Assembly: GCF_000715495.1 (NCBI RefSeq)
Contig: NZ_JNLX01000196.1
Span: 44,994 to 108,993, forward strand
DNA: 64,000 nucleotides
Reading direction: 5' to 3'
DNA from: Hymenobacter sp. IS2118
Lineage (GTDB): Bacteria; Bacteroidota; Bacteroidia; Cytophagales; Hymenobacteraceae
Shown here piece by piece: positions 1 to 8,344 of this stretch. Position 1 is the stretch's first letter. Each line of letters begins with the position of its first letter. The notes beneath the pieces are model-generated. The model saw nothing but the letters and a program-made list of their open reading frames with translations, was not told the DNA's origin and did not search any database. The position numbers and the translations under genes were made by a program.

Positions 1-657
1 CTGCACATGAAGGACTTCGAGACGTGGCCGGCCGTTATTATCCAGCTCCTGCCCACCCGCCTGAATGGCGACGCCGCCTACGAGCTGCTCACCAAGCGGC
101 AGGGCTTCAAAGCCAGCACGTTTTATTCGAGCAGCCGCCCCGCGCCCGTCATCGGCAAAGATGCCTACCTGTTTCAGCTCGATGAGCGCGCCGCGGCGGC
201 CATCACGCCCGAGAAGCTGGTGCAGGAAGCCCCAGCCCCCACACCAGAGCCCACCAAACCGGCCGGCGTTGACATCGCGGCCCTGAAAGCCCAGCTCAGC
301 GGCGACGCGCCGGCCAAGCCGGCGGCCGTGATTGCAGCGGCCACGCCCGCGCCCACAGCGCCCGTAGTGGCCCCGCCCCACGAGTTTGACCTGCACCTGG
401 AGGCCCTGCGGCCCGACAACAAGGAGGAAATGAGCAGCACGGCCATCCTGCGCATTCAGCTCGATGCGTTTGAGGATGCGCTGGTGCGGGCGCTGGCCAC
501 CAACATGCACGAAATCGTGTTCATTCACGGCATGGGCAACGGGGTGCTGCGCAAGGAAATTCACCGTCAGCTGAGCCGCAACAAGGACATCAAGTTCTTC
601 GAGGATGCCCGCAAGGAGAAGTTCGGCTTCGGCGCCACGCTGGTGCGACTGAAGTAG
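1..657 (+). CDS. Smr-domain protein (DUF2027-like), 5' end outside window
   Basis: The frame is open from base 1 and the first ATG (base 7) is probably internal, so the N-terminus is missing. Counting from that ATG there are 216 residues: a folded N-terminal part, an Ala/Pro-rich linker (about residues 75-122), then a C-terminal Smr (MutS2 C-terminal-like) domain from about residue 125. Smr hallmarks are the FDLHLEAL strand near 126-134 and the IHGMGNGVLR loop near 173-182. Smr domains are associated with nuclease or nucleic-acid-binding activity. The combination with an upstream domain resembles the Bacteroidota DUF2027 family, whose cellular role is not established. Domain assignment is firm, function is not. 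Confidence 0.8.
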   Translation: MHMKDFETWPAVIIQLLPTRLNGDAAYELLTKRQGFKASTFYSSSRPAPVIGKDAYLFQLDERAAAAITPEKLVQEAPAPTPEPTKPAGVDIAALKAQLSGDAPAKPAAVIAAATPAPTAPVVAPPHEFDLHLEALRPDNKEEMSSTAILRIQLDAFEDALVRALATNMHEIVFIHGMGNGVLRKEIHRQLSRNKDIKFFEDARKEKFGFGATLVRLK

Positions 658-707
658 CTTTTGTTGCCCTGCTCCGGTAATACTCCCAACAGAACGTCAT
701 ATTGAAT

Positions 708-803
708 GAACGTCATGCTGAGCGTAGCCGAAGCATCTCTACTGCGCAAGTAATTCATTTACTATTGCGGTAGAGATGCTTCGGCAAGCTCAACATGACG
801 TTC
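708..803. repeat. REP-like GTCATGCTGAGC inverted repeat, copy 1
   Basis: The left arm starts GAACGTCATGCTGAGC and continues through GAAGCATCTCTAC. The right arm is its near-perfect reverse complement ending in GCTCAACATGACGTTC. The arms flank a short A+T-rich centre. It lies between the Smr gene and the peptidase gene and could terminate transcription in either direction. Related copies are at 19294, 21191, 34354, 35272, 43334 and 51262. Confidence 0.85.
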
Positions 804-844
804 TTTTATTTTCTCCCTCATTCACTTCGGCTTCTTTCTTACTC

Positions 845-2710
845 ATGCGTCACCTGTTCTCATTCGTTTGCCTTCTGCTCACCCTGCCGGCGTTGGCGCA
901 GCAACCGCTGCCGGTGCCGCGCAACCTGCAGGCCACCTTCGCCAAAGGCACCCGCGCCGAGAGCGGCCTGCCCGGCCCCAACTACTGGCAAAACACGGCT
1001 GACTACGACCTAAACGTGAGCTTCGACCCCACCACGCGGCGCGTGGCGGGCACGCTGGCCATCAACTACCAGAACAACAGCCCCGATTCGCTGCGCCAGC
1101 TTTGGTTTAAGCTCTACCCCAACCTCTATAAAAAGGGCGCGCCCCGCAACCGGGCCATCTCCCCGGAAGACATCGGCGAGGGCGTGGCTATTTCGGCCCT
1201 CACCATCAACGGAGAAGTGTTTGATGTGAAGAAGCTGGCCATTGACGCCACCAACCTCACGGTGCCGCTGCGCCGCGCCATTGGCGCGCGCCAGGCGGCC
1301 ACGGTAAAAGTGGCGTACTCTTACACGCTGAACAAAGGGTCGCACATCCGCACGGGCGAAGTTGAGCCGGGCGCCGCGTTTCTGGCGTATTTCTTCCCCC
1401 GCATTGCGGTGTACGACGACATCGACGGCTGGAACAAGCAGCCCTACACCGGCGACCAGGAGTTTTACAACGACTTCTGCAATTTCCGGGCGGCCATCAC
1501 GGTGCCCAAAAACTTTGTGGTGTGGGCTACCGGCGACCTTAAAAACGCCGACCAGGTGCTCACCAAAAAGTACGCCCAGCGCCTGCAGGATGCCGAGCGC
1601 CAGGACGCCGTAGCTTTCGTTATCAGCGCTGACGACGCCAAGCGGCGCGACATTACCGCGCCCAACGCCCAGAACACCTGGCGCTTTGAGGCCCGCAACG
1701 TGACGGATTTCGTGTTTGCCACCGCCGACCATTACGTGTGGCAAAGCACCAGCCTGGTGGTGGACCCCGCCACCAAGCGCCGCACCCGCGTGGACGTGGC
1801 CTACAACCCCAAGCACAAGGATTTCGAGGAAGTCATCGACTTCAGCCGCAAAACGGTGGAGGCCATGAGCTACACCTTCCCGAAGTGGCCCTTCCCCTAC
1901 GCGCATGAAACCGTGTTCGACGGCCTCGACCAGATGGAGTACCCCATGATGGTGAACGACAACCCCACCGAAACCCGCAAAGACGCCATTGAGCTAACCG
2001 ACCACGAAATCTTCCACACGATGTTTCCCTTCTACATGGGCATCAACGAAACCAAGTACGGCTGGATGGACGAGGGCTGGGCCACCATCGGCGAGTGGCT
2101 GATTTCGCCCCTCATCGACCCCACCATAGTGGACGACTACGGCGTGGCCCGCTACGGCACCCACGCCGCCACCGAAAACGACGCACCCATTGTCACGCTC
2201 AGCACCCAGCAGAGCGGTGTGCCCTTCTTCCTCAACTCCTACCCCAAGCCCGGCATGGGCTACCTGTACGTGAAGGATTTGCTGGGCGACGAGCTGTTTA
2301 CCAAGGCCCTGCACACCTACATCCGCAACTGGAACGGCAAGCACCCCATGCCCTACGACTTCTTCAACAGCATGAACGCCGGGGCGGGCCGCAACCTCAA
2401 CTGGTTCTGGCAGCGCTGGTTCTTCGACGACGGCTACCCGGATTTGGCCATCGCCACCGTCACCAAAACCGCTGCCGGCTACGACATCATCGTGCAAGCC
2501 AAAGGTAGCAAACCCGTCCCGGTAGACCTAACTGTGACCTTCGCCGACAAGACCACCCAGCAGATTCACCGCACCATCGGCGTCTGGGAGTCGGGCGCCA
2601 CGTCCGTCACGGTGCCTGTGGCCACAAACCAGCTGGTGAAGCAGGTGACGCTGGGTAGCACGCTGGTTTCGGATAGCTATGCGAAGGACGATGTGTGGAC
2701 AGGCAAATAG
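845..2710 (+). CDS. Secreted M1-family zinc metallopeptidase
   Basis: The 621-residue protein has a signal peptide ending near LPALAQ (residues 1-18) and should be exported. The gluzincin active site is HEIFH at 387-391 followed by a glutamate at 410, the HEXXH-X18-E spacing of M1 aminopeptidases (two His and Glu410 bind zinc, Glu388 is the catalytic base). The N-terminal beta domain (about 40-270) is M1-like. An upstream in-frame start at 776 would translate part of the REP-like element, so the ATG at 845, directly before the signal peptide, was chosen. The likely role is hydrolysis of peptides outside the cytoplasm. Substrate preference cannot be read from the sequence. It appears monocistronic. 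Confidence 0.9.
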   Translation: MRHLFSFVCLLLTLPALAQQPLPVPRNLQATFAKGTRAESGLPGPNYWQNTADYDLNVSFDPTTRRVAGTLAINYQNNSPDSLRQLWFKLYPNLYKKGAPRNRAISPEDIGEGVAISALTINGEVFDVKKLAIDATNLTVPLRRAIGARQAATVKVAYSYTLNKGSHIRTGEVEPGAAFLAYFFPRIAVYDDIDGWNKQPYTGDQEFYNDFCNFRAAITVPKNFVVWATGDLKNADQVLTKKYAQRLQDAERQDAVAFVISADDAKRRDITAPNAQNTWRFEARNVTDFVFATADHYVWQSTSLVVDPATKRRTRVDVAYNPKHKDFEEVIDFSRKTVEAMSYTFPKWPFPYAHETVFDGLDQMEYPMMVNDNPTETRKDAIELTDHEIFHTMFPFYMGINETKYGWMDEGWATIGEWLISPLIDPTIVDDYGVARYGTHAATENDAPIVTLSTQQSGVPFFLNSYPKPGMGYLYVKDLLGDELFTKALHTYIRNWNGKHPMPYDFFNSMNAGAGRNLNWFWQRWFFDDGYPDLAIATVTKTAAGYDIIVQAKGSKPVPVDLTVTFADKTTQQIHRTIGVWESGATSVTVPVATNQLVKQVTLGSTLVSDSYAKDDVWTGK

Positions 2711-2772
2711 AACCGCAAAGCACTGTACATTTTTTATATAAAATACATAGGTTACTGAGAAAGTGCTACCCT

Positions 2773-2780
2773 ACCTTTGT
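2773..2780 (+). promoter_or_regulatory. Probable -7 promoter element (TACCTTTG)
   Basis: TACCTTTG matches the Bacteroidota -7 consensus TAnnTTTG and lies 40 bases before the lipoprotein ATG at 2821, in a short A+T-rich gap. No convincing -33 TTG is seen at the usual spacing, so this is tentative. Confidence 0.45.
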
Positions 2781-2820
2781 CTCTAACTACTTAACCTCAA
2801 ACAATAAAAAAAAACCGTTC

Positions 2821-3573
2821 ATGAAACACCTCTCTTACATTCTGTTTTTGGTCTTTTCCATCTCTACCAGTCTACTTTTTTCTGCTTGCGACAGCTCAAA
2901 GAGCGACCCTACGCCCACTACGGGCATTATCAGCGGTCAGGTACAGCCCGTCAATTCGGTTGCAACCGTAACGGCTACCGATGCCTCGAACAAAGATTTC
3001 ACGGCCAAGCCTTCCAGCACTGGGGCCTACTCTATTGACGGACTGGCTGCTGGCACCTACACCCTGAGCTTCACCCCGGCAACAGGCTATTCGGCCCCCG
3101 CAACGCAGTCGCTCACCGTCACGGCCGGCAAAACGGTTACAGCGGCGGCAGTTACACTCACGCAGGGCGGTAGCGGCCGCTTTACCGTAGGCAGCACGAC
3201 TACGACACCCACCCTTATCTTGGGCAATCTGTTGAGTGGCAATCTTTCCATCACCCTTGCCAGCACAACTGGCCGTTCGGTCGTGTTCAACCTGGATGGC
3301 TATACTAGCACGGCACGCACTTACTCGCTAGCTAATCAGCTGTTTACCGCCACACAACTCATATATAGTGAGCAGGTAGGCACTACTGCCCAGCAGTGGA
3401 CCACGGCAGGTTTTCTGAGCAACAACCTGGGCAGCGGTAGCGTTGTCGTGACTTCGGTTGGCTCCAATCCCCGGCGCGTTTCGGGCACGTTCACCGCAAC
3501 GGCCTACCCCGCTACCAGCGCCACCACGGGCACCCGGACCATCACCGGCTCGTTCACCAACGTCCCCTACTAG
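2821..3573 (+). CDS. Lipoprotein with carboxypeptidase-regulatory-like domain
   Basis: The 250-residue protein begins with a lipoprotein signal peptide with lipobox LFSAC (Cys about 22). An Ig-like/carboxypeptidase regulatory-like fold follows: the ISGQV...YSIDGLAAGTYTLSF pattern (about residues 36-85) is typical of these domains. The rest is Thr/Ser-rich beta sequence without a recognisable catalytic motif. The start was taken at 2821 because it gives the complete lipobox signal; the frame is open further upstream but overlaps the end of the peptidase gene. It is probably surface or outer-membrane anchored and its function is unknown. Confidence 0.8.
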   Translation: MKHLSYILFLVFSISTSLLFSACDSSKSDPTPTTGIISGQVQPVNSVATVTATDASNKDFTAKPSSTGAYSIDGLAAGTYTLSFTPATGYSAPATQSLTVTAGKTVTAAAVTLTQGGSGRFTVGSTTTTPTLILGNLLSGNLSITLASTTGRSVVFNLDGYTSTARTYSLANQLFTATQLIYSEQVGTTAQQWTTAGFLSNNLGSGSVVVTSVGSNPRRVSGTFTATAYPATSATTGTRTITGSFTNVPY

Positions 3574-3602
3574 GGCTGGACACTCCGCCTTCACTTATAC
3601 CA

Positions 3603-3636
3603 CCTCAGCTGGCTCAGTCGGCTGAGGCACTTTTTT
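3603..3636 (+). terminator. Rho-independent terminator after the lipoprotein gene
   Basis: CCTCAGC and GCTGAGG form the stem, followed by a short spacer and six T residues. It is 30 bases after the lipoprotein stop. Confidence 0.7.
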
Positions 3637-3734
3637 GCATACCCACGAAGGCGAGCCCCAAAAAAGAGGGGCTAGGAGGTGAGGTTGGCAGCTGGGCACG
3701 ATTGTAGAATTAAATAGGTGCAGGCACTTAGGTG

Positions 3735-3742
3735 TACCTTTG
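3735..3742 (+). promoter_or_regulatory. -7 promoter element of rnpB (TACCTTTG)
   Basis: TACCTTTG fits the Bacteroidota -7 consensus TAnnTTTG and ends seven bases before the first paired base of RNase P RNA (3749), the spacing expected for a start point at the RNA 5' end. Confidence 0.7.
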
Positions 3743-3748
3743 CCCGCA

Positions 3749-4227
3749 GTGATGGGTCGCCCCACCGCGGCGGCCAACGCAAGAAGGCCGACGAGGAAAG
3801 TCCGGGCAACGCAGAGCACCCTGCTTCCTAACGGGAAGGACTGGCAAGTATAATGCGAACCAGGACAGCCAGTGCCACAGAAAAGTACCGCCGGTTTTAA
3901 AGGGCAGGCGGGTAAGCGGATGAGGGGGTAGGAGTTTTTAACTCAAGCCCTCCTACCCCCTCACCCGCTTACCCTAGAAACCGGTAAGGGTGAAAAGGTG
4001 CGGTAAGAGCGCACCAGCGGGCGGGTGACCGTTCCGGCTGGGTAAACCTCAGGGGTTGAAAGACCAAATAAGCTGGTACGCCGGCGCTTCTTCGGAAGCA
4101 TCGGCACCGGGCGGCTCGTTCGGCGCCAGCGGGTAGGTTGATGGAGCCTTTCGGCAACGACTGGCCTAGATAAATGGTGGGGCAACTGCCTCGGCAGTGG
4201 ACAAAACCCGGCTTACAGACCCATCAC
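3749..4227 (+). ncRNA. rnpB: RNase P RNA, bacterial type A
   Basis: This is the catalytic RNA that trims the 5' leader of precursor tRNAs. The ends pair as helix P1: GTGATGGGTC (3749-3758) with GACCCATCAC (4218-4227). Conserved core blocks appear in order: GAGGAAAGTCCGGGC, ACAGAAA...ACCGCC, GGTAAGGGTGAAA with GGTAAGAGCGCACC, AGATAAATGG, and ACAAAACCCGGCTTA. A terminator follows at once. The P12 arm, between ACCGCC and GGTAAGGGTG, is unusually long because it holds an inverted repeat of 8-base units (3910-3974). The core on both sides looks intact, so the RNA is probably functional. Confidence 0.97.
3910..3974 (+). repeat. 8-base-unit inverted repeat forming the rnpB P12 arm
   Basis: The left arm is GGGTAAGC, GGATGAGG, GGGTAGGA and the right arm is TCCTACCC, CCTCACCC, GCTTACCC. 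They are complementary over 24 bases with one mismatch, around a loop of about 17 bases. The unit structure matches the intergenic element at 53766-53857 (GGGTAAGA/GGGTAGGG units). It lies in the structurally tolerant P12 region. Confidence 0.85.
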
Positions 4228-4234
4228 CTGACCT

Positions 4235-4268
4235 AAAAACGGCCGCCCTGGAAGGGGCGGCCGTTTTT
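4235..4268. terminator. rnpB terminator
   Basis: AAAAACGGCCGCCC and GGGCGGCCGTTTTT form a strong stem with a six-base loop and a T tract, eight bases after the rnpB P1 helix. The symmetric A/T flanks allow function in both directions. Confidence 0.9.
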
Positions 4269-4353
4269 GATTTTGGCTTAATTATAAAACAAGAAACCGT
4301 TATGCTCATCTGGCGTCCGCGCAGCCGAAGCATCCCTCCCGCGCCGTCTGGCT

Positions 4354-4375
4354 CCCCTCTCCTGAGGGAGAGGGG
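4354..4375. repeat. Dispersed palindrome CCCCTCTCC...GGAGAGGGG
   Basis: CCCCTCTCCTGAGGGAGAGGGG is followed by CCGGGGGTGAGG. Sequences of this type are common intergenic repeats in many bacterial genomes. It lies between rnpB and the 3' end of the convergent cytochrome c gene, next to a fragment resembling the REP-like family (GCCGAAGCATCCCTC, near 4322). Confidence 0.5.
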
Positions 4376-4414
4376 CCGGGGGTGAGGTTTCGTCCGCACG
4401 AAGCAGTAGAGCGG

Positions 4415-4870
4415 CTACTTCTTATTCGCCGCCCGCACGGCTTTCACCTCAGCGGCTTTCACGGCGGTGGCTTTGTTGCCGAAGCTGTTGCGCACGTAGG
4501 TCAGCACGTCGGCAATTTGCTGGTCGGTGAGGTAGTCGAAGGCGGGCATCACATTGGCGTACCGCTCCCCGTCGATTTCCACGCCCTGCATGCCGTTGAG
4601 CAGCACTTTTACGAGCGGGGTTTTGTCGCCCAGCACCCAAGTTGTCTTGGTGAGGGGCGCATTCATGCGGTCTACGCCGCCGCCGTCGGCCTGGTGGCAG
4701 CTCAGGCAATTCTGCACGTACAAGGTCTTGCCCAGCGCCAGGGAGGCGGCGGGAATAGCAGCGGCAGCCGGTTTAGCCACGGGCTTGGCTTTGGAAATTG
4801 GTTTCTTTTGGGCGGCGGCGGGCGTGGCAGCCCACACCAGCGCGCCCAAAACGAACATCATTTGCTTCAT
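4415..4870 (-). CDS. Periplasmic class I cytochrome c
   Basis: The 151-residue protein has a signal peptide (cleavage near AAAQ), an Ala/Lys/Pro-rich linker, then a single c-type haem domain: CLSCH binds haem covalently and the Met of NVMPAFDYL is the likely sixth ligand. The C-terminal helix DQQIADVLTYVRNSFG is the usual closing helix of monohaem cytochromes. A TTG is in frame one codon earlier; the ATG at 4870 was preferred. Its start lies eight bases after the stop of the upstream sorbosone-dehydrogenase-like gene, so the two form an operon. It is the likely electron acceptor for that enzyme, which is an inference from context. Confidence 0.9.
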   Translation of the reverse strand: MKQMMFVLGALVWAATPAAAQKKPISKAKPVAKPAAAAIPAASLALGKTLYVQNCLSCHQADGGGVDRMNAPLTKTTWVLGDKTPLVKVLLNGMQGVEIDGERYANVMPAFDYLTDQQIADVLTYVRNSFGNKATAVKAAEVKAVRAANKK

Positions 4871-4878
4871 CAAAGGAG

Positions 4879-6162
4879 TTATTTCTTAGCGTACACGATG
4901 CGGTAGATGGAGCCAGCCTTGTCGTCGGTGACGTAGAGCGAGCCGTCGGTGCCCTGGGCCAGGCCGCAGGGCTTGTGGTCGGGGCGGCCGGCGTTGGCTT
5001 TTTCGGGTGTGCCGGCGAAGTTGTCGGCAAACACCTCATACGGCCCGGAAGGCTTGCCGTTTTCGAACGGCTGGAACACCACGTAATAGCCCTTCTGAGG
5101 CTCAGGCGCACGGTTCCAGGAGCCGTGGAAGGCGATGAACGCGCCGTTGCGGTACTTTTCCGGGAACATGGTGCCGGTGTAGAACAGCAGGGCGTTGGGA
5201 GCGGTGTGGGCGGGGTAGGCCATGGCCGGCGCCAGGTAGCTGCCGGTCGATACCTTTTTGCCGTCGCCGCCGTATTCGGGCGACACCATTATTTTGTTCT
5301 TGGCGGGGTCGAAGTAGGTGTAGGGCCAGCCGGCATTATCGCCCTTGTTGAGGGCGTAGAGGCACTCGGCCGGCAGCTCCGCCGATTCCTTAGTGTCGTA
5401 GAGTTCGGGGAAGTTGTCGTGCAGCTGGTCGCGGCCGTGCTGCATCACAAACAGCTGGTTGCTCTTGGCGTTCCAATCCAGGCCCACCACGTTGCGCAGG
5501 CCGGTGGCGTAGCGCGTACCGTCGCCGTAGGTCTGGTTCAGCTTGTCGGCCCGGAACTGCCAGATGCCGCCGGCCGAATCCAGGATGGGGCAATTGGGCC
5601 GGCCCATGGAGCCCTTTTGCCGGTCTTTCACCTGGCAGGAGTTGGCGTAGGCCCCCACGTTCACGTAAATGTTGCCCGCCTGGTCCAGGGTGATGGACTT
5701 GCTCTCGTGCTGCTGCCGGTTGAGCAGGCCCGTGATGACTTTTTCGGGCTGGGTGGGGTTGGTCACTTCGCCCTTGGCGTTGAGCTTGTAGCGAAACACC
5801 TCCTCATCGGAAGAAGCGTACAGGTAATCCTTGGTGCTGTAGATGCCCGTGCCGCCGTAGTTGCCGAAGCCGGCCACCACGGTGGCTTTGCCGGTACCGC
5901 CCTCACGCAGCTGCAAAATGCCCTGGCCTTCTTTGGTGGGCCGGTTTAGCTTCACGAAGATGGTGCCCTGGGGCGTCACGGTGATGTGCCGGGCGCGGGT
6001 GCCGGTGTCGGCCACTTTTAGGGCGCCGAAGCCAGCGGGCAGCGTGAGCCCGGCGTTGTCGGCATCGGCCACTATTTTATCCTCGTTTTTCAGAGCGGCT
6101 AAGGACAGGCTGCCGGCTACGGCCGTTGCGAGCAGCAGGTACCGGCTAGTGGTGCTTTTCAT
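4879..6162 (-). CDS. PQQ-dependent sugar dehydrogenase-like protein (sorbosone dehydrogenase family)
   Basis: The 427-residue exported protein has an N-terminal signal segment (about residues 5-22) and a six-bladed propeller pattern: repeated HITV..G.IFV, GGTGIY...YLYASSD and ATGLRNVVGLDWN strands typical of the L-sorbosone/soluble glucose dehydrogenase fold. Members oxidise sugars or aldehydes in the periplasm using PQQ. The downstream cytochrome c gene, eight bases away, supports an electron-transfer pair. The start at 6162 was chosen because it gives the signal peptide; the longer open frame adds an implausible leader. The substrate is unknown. No PQQ biosynthesis genes are in the window. 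Confidence 0.82.
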   Translation of the reverse strand: MKSTTSRYLLLATAVAGSLSLAALKNEDKIVADADNAGLTLPAGFGALKVADTGTRARHITVTPQGTIFVKLNRPTKEGQGILQLREGGTGKATVVAGFGNYGGTGIYSTKDYLYASSDEEVFRYKLNAKGEVTNPTQPEKVITGLLNRQQHESKSITLDQAGNIYVNVGAYANSCQVKDRQKGSMGRPNCPILDSAGGIWQFRADKLNQTYGDGTRYATGLRNVVGLDWNAKSNQLFVMQHGRDQLHDNFPELYDTKESAELPAECLYALNKGDNAGWPYTYFDPAKNKIMVSPEYGGDGKKVSTGSYLAPAMAYPAHTAPNALLFYTGTMFPEKYRNGAFIAFHGSWNRAPEPQKGYYVVFQPFENGKPSGPYEVFADNFAGTPEKANAGRPDHKPCGLAQGTDGSLYVTDDKAGSIYRIVYAKK

Positions 6163-6422
6163 AGATGAAATTGATTCGATTTGTACGGAAGAGGGGAAAC
6201 CACAAAGGGGCGAAAACAGTGCGCCGCCGCGTCTCATTTGAAACTGATTTTTGCTGGCTGCCACAACATTGTGGCGGCCCCACTGCGTCACTTACGCGCA
6301 AAAGCGTAACCGGGGCACCAAGCAGATGGTTGGCGAAGATAATAACTGCCCGCGCCGGCCACCGCGCGCCGGGGTCGGGCTGCTATACATTACTTTCGGG
6401 CCGACTTACCATCTCCGTTTCT

Positions 6423-7586
6423 ATGCCCCGCATCCTCATCATCGACGACGAACGCGCCATTCGGCACACGCTAAAGGAAATCCTCGAATTCGAAAGCTAC
6501 ACCGTGGACCAGGCCGAAGACGGCCCCGCCGGCCTCGACATGCTGATTCAGCAGCGGTACGACGTGGTGCTCTGCGACATCAAAATGCCTAAAATGGACG
6601 GCCTCGAAGTCCTCACCCGCGCCCAGGCCATGGGCACCGACGCGGCCTTCATCATGGTATCGGCCCACGGCAGCATCGACACGGCCGTGGAAGCCACCAA
6701 AAAAGGCGCCTACGACTTCCTCTCCAAGCCGCCAGACCTCAACCGCCTGCTCGTGACCGTGCGCAACGCCCTGGACCGCACCAAGCTGGTGAGCGAAACC
6801 AAAACCCTCAAAAAGAAGCTTTCCGTTGCCAAAGGTTCGTCCATGGTGGGCTCTTCGGCGGCCCTGGGCGCCGTGCGCAAAGCCATTGAAAAAGTGGCCC
6901 CCACCGACGCCCGCGTGCTCATCACCGGCCCCAACGGCGCCGGCAAGGAGATGGTAGCCCGCCAGCTGCACGAGCTCAGCAACCGCGCCCAGGGCCCCAT
7001 GGTGGAGGTAAACTGCGCCGCCATTCCTTCGGAGCTGATTGAAAGTGAGCTGTTCGGCCACGAAAAAGGCTCCTTCACCTCGGCCGTGAAGCAGCGCATC
7101 GGCAAGTTTGAGCAGGCCGACGGCGGCACGCTGTTCCTCGATGAAATCGGCGACATGAGCCTCTCGGCCCAAGCCAAAGTGTTGCGGGCGCTGCAGGAAA
7201 GCAAAATCACCCGCGTAGGCGGCGAAAAGGAAATCTCGGTGAACGTGCGCGTCCTCGCCGCCACCAACAAAGACCTGATGCAGGAAATTGCGGACAAAAA
7301 CTTCCGCGAAGACCTCTACCACCGCCTCTCGGTCATCCTCATCCAGGTCCCTTCGCTGAACGACCGCCGCGACGACGTGCCCGAGCTGATTGAGAAATTC
7401 CTGAACGACATCGCCGCCGACTACGGCAACAAGCCCAAGAAGATTGACGCCGCCGCCCTCACCTACCTCAAAGGCCTGGACTGGCGCGGCAACATCCGCG
7501 AGCTACGCAACGTGGTGGAACGCCTCGTGATTATGAGCGACGACGTAATTTCCGAAGGCGACGCGAAGGCGTTCGCGGGGAAGTAG
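6423..7586 (+). CDS. Sigma54-type response regulator lacking a DNA-binding domain
   Basis: The 387-residue protein has a receiver domain (1-120; phospho-acceptor Asp52, acidic pair Asp8-Asp9, conserved Lys in SKPPDL) joined to a sigma54-activator AAA+ domain: Walker A GPNGAGKE, Walker B GTLFLDEIGDM, and a sensor/arginine region near RVLAATNKDL. The sigma54-contacting loop, normally GAFTGA, reads GSFTSA. The protein ends just after the AAA+ lid (GDAKAFAGK) with no Fis-type helix-turn-helix, so it would act without its own operator binding or have a non-standard output. The ATG at 6423 starts directly at the receiver. No sensor kinase gene is adjacent. Confidence 0.9.
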   Translation: MPRILIIDDERAIRHTLKEILEFESYTVDQAEDGPAGLDMLIQQRYDVVLCDIKMPKMDGLEVLTRAQAMGTDAAFIMVSAHGSIDTAVEATKKGAYDFLSKPPDLNRLLVTVRNALDRTKLVSETKTLKKKLSVAKGSSMVGSSAALGAVRKAIEKVAPTDARVLITGPNGAGKEMVARQLHELSNRAQGPMVEVNCAAIPSELIESELFGHEKGSFTSAVKQRIGKFEQADGGTLFLDEIGDMSLSAQAKVLRALQESKITRVGGEKEISVNVRVLAATNKDLMQEIADKNFREDLYHRLSVILIQVPSLNDRRDDVPELIEKFLNDIAADYGNKPKKIDAAALTYLKGLDWRGNIRELRNVVERLVIMSDDVISEGDAKAFAGK

Positions 7587-7605
7587 CGAAGGTACCACGC
7601 AGCAC

Positions 7606-7647
7606 AAAAAGGAGCGCCAGCATCGATTGATGCTGGCGCTCCTTTTT
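7606..7647. terminator. Strong bidirectional terminator
   Basis: AAAAAGGAGCGCCAGCATC and GATGCTGGCGCTCCTTTTT form a perfect stem with a four-base loop, 19 bases after the response-regulator stop. It marks the edge of the A+T-rich island. Confidence 0.92.
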
Positions 7648-7876
7648 GCCACAATATGATTTCAGCTTACGTGCAGGGCTTGTGGCAGGTGGGGAATTTG
7701 AAACTCGTCTGCCTGAACGTCAGCCGATATAAATTACTGCTGTTAAGTTACTTACAAATGTTCAAAAGATTTCCGTCAGCCGAAACAAAATTACAATAAA
7801 ATCACTAAAGCTCAATTACTTACGTCAGCTCCGCTTGCCACAAACCCATGTTAGTGGCAGTTTTTTTTATCTTGTT

Positions 7877-8344
7877 TTAATTTTTAAATCTCGCAATTAG
7901 TTTGTCAATTCTCCTCTTATTCTGTTGTTGTAGTAAGGAAGGATATAAATTCATAAGTATATTTGTTACTAATATTACAAATGCAAACACATATTCTTGA
8001 TTGTGAAGTTTAATGATGATAAAAATACAAGGAAATAGAAACGCAAATAAGTGGGCTATTTCTGATTTTGTCATTTCATCTCTTAAAAATTTTAAATCCA
8101 TAAGATTAACTCTTCCATTTATTTTTATTGTCTGGTTGAAAAACTTAAAAAAAGTATTTTTTACAATCCATTTTATAACTCCAACTCCTATAATTTCATT
8201 AATATTTTCGTTTTTTATAAAGTTAAGATTTGATATTTTTATGTTGTAGAAATCTGTTTTTTTAATCAAGGCAATCATTATCAGTCCAACCATAAATGAA
8301 ATAAATCCTAATGAAATGCCGAATTTCAAATATTTTAATATCAT
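7877..8344 (-). CDS. Membrane protein, probable CrtO-like acyltransferase family, in an A+T-rich island
   Basis: The 155-residue protein has two N-terminal hydrophobic stretches (about 7-27 and a weaker one) and two near the C-terminus (about 96-130). The C-terminal pattern SEIAHLFAF...NLYPSLLQQQNKRRI resembles the glycosyl-4,4'-diaponeurosporenoate acyltransferase (CrtO) family, where a conserved Glu/His and a final NxYPxLLQxYNxxR motif are typical. The surrounding 7.65-8.45 kb is strikingly A+T-rich against G+C-rich neighbours, and codon use is Lys/Ile/Asn-heavy, which suggests recent transfer. No carotenoid genes are nearby. The family assignment is from memory of the motif and needs confirming. 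Confidence 0.6.
   Translation of the reverse strand: MILKYLKFGISLGFISFMVGLIMIALIKKTDFYNIKISNLNFIKNENINEIIGVGVIKWIVKNTFFKFFNQTIKINGRVNLMDLKFLRDEMTKSEIAHLFAFLFPCIFIIIKLHNQEYVFAFVILVTNILMNLYPSLLQQQNKRRIDKLIARFKN

Noticed and set aside
776..844. Upstream start for the M1 peptidase giving an N-terminal MLRQAQHD sequence
   Set aside because: These codons lie in the REP-like element, and the signal peptide begins at 845.
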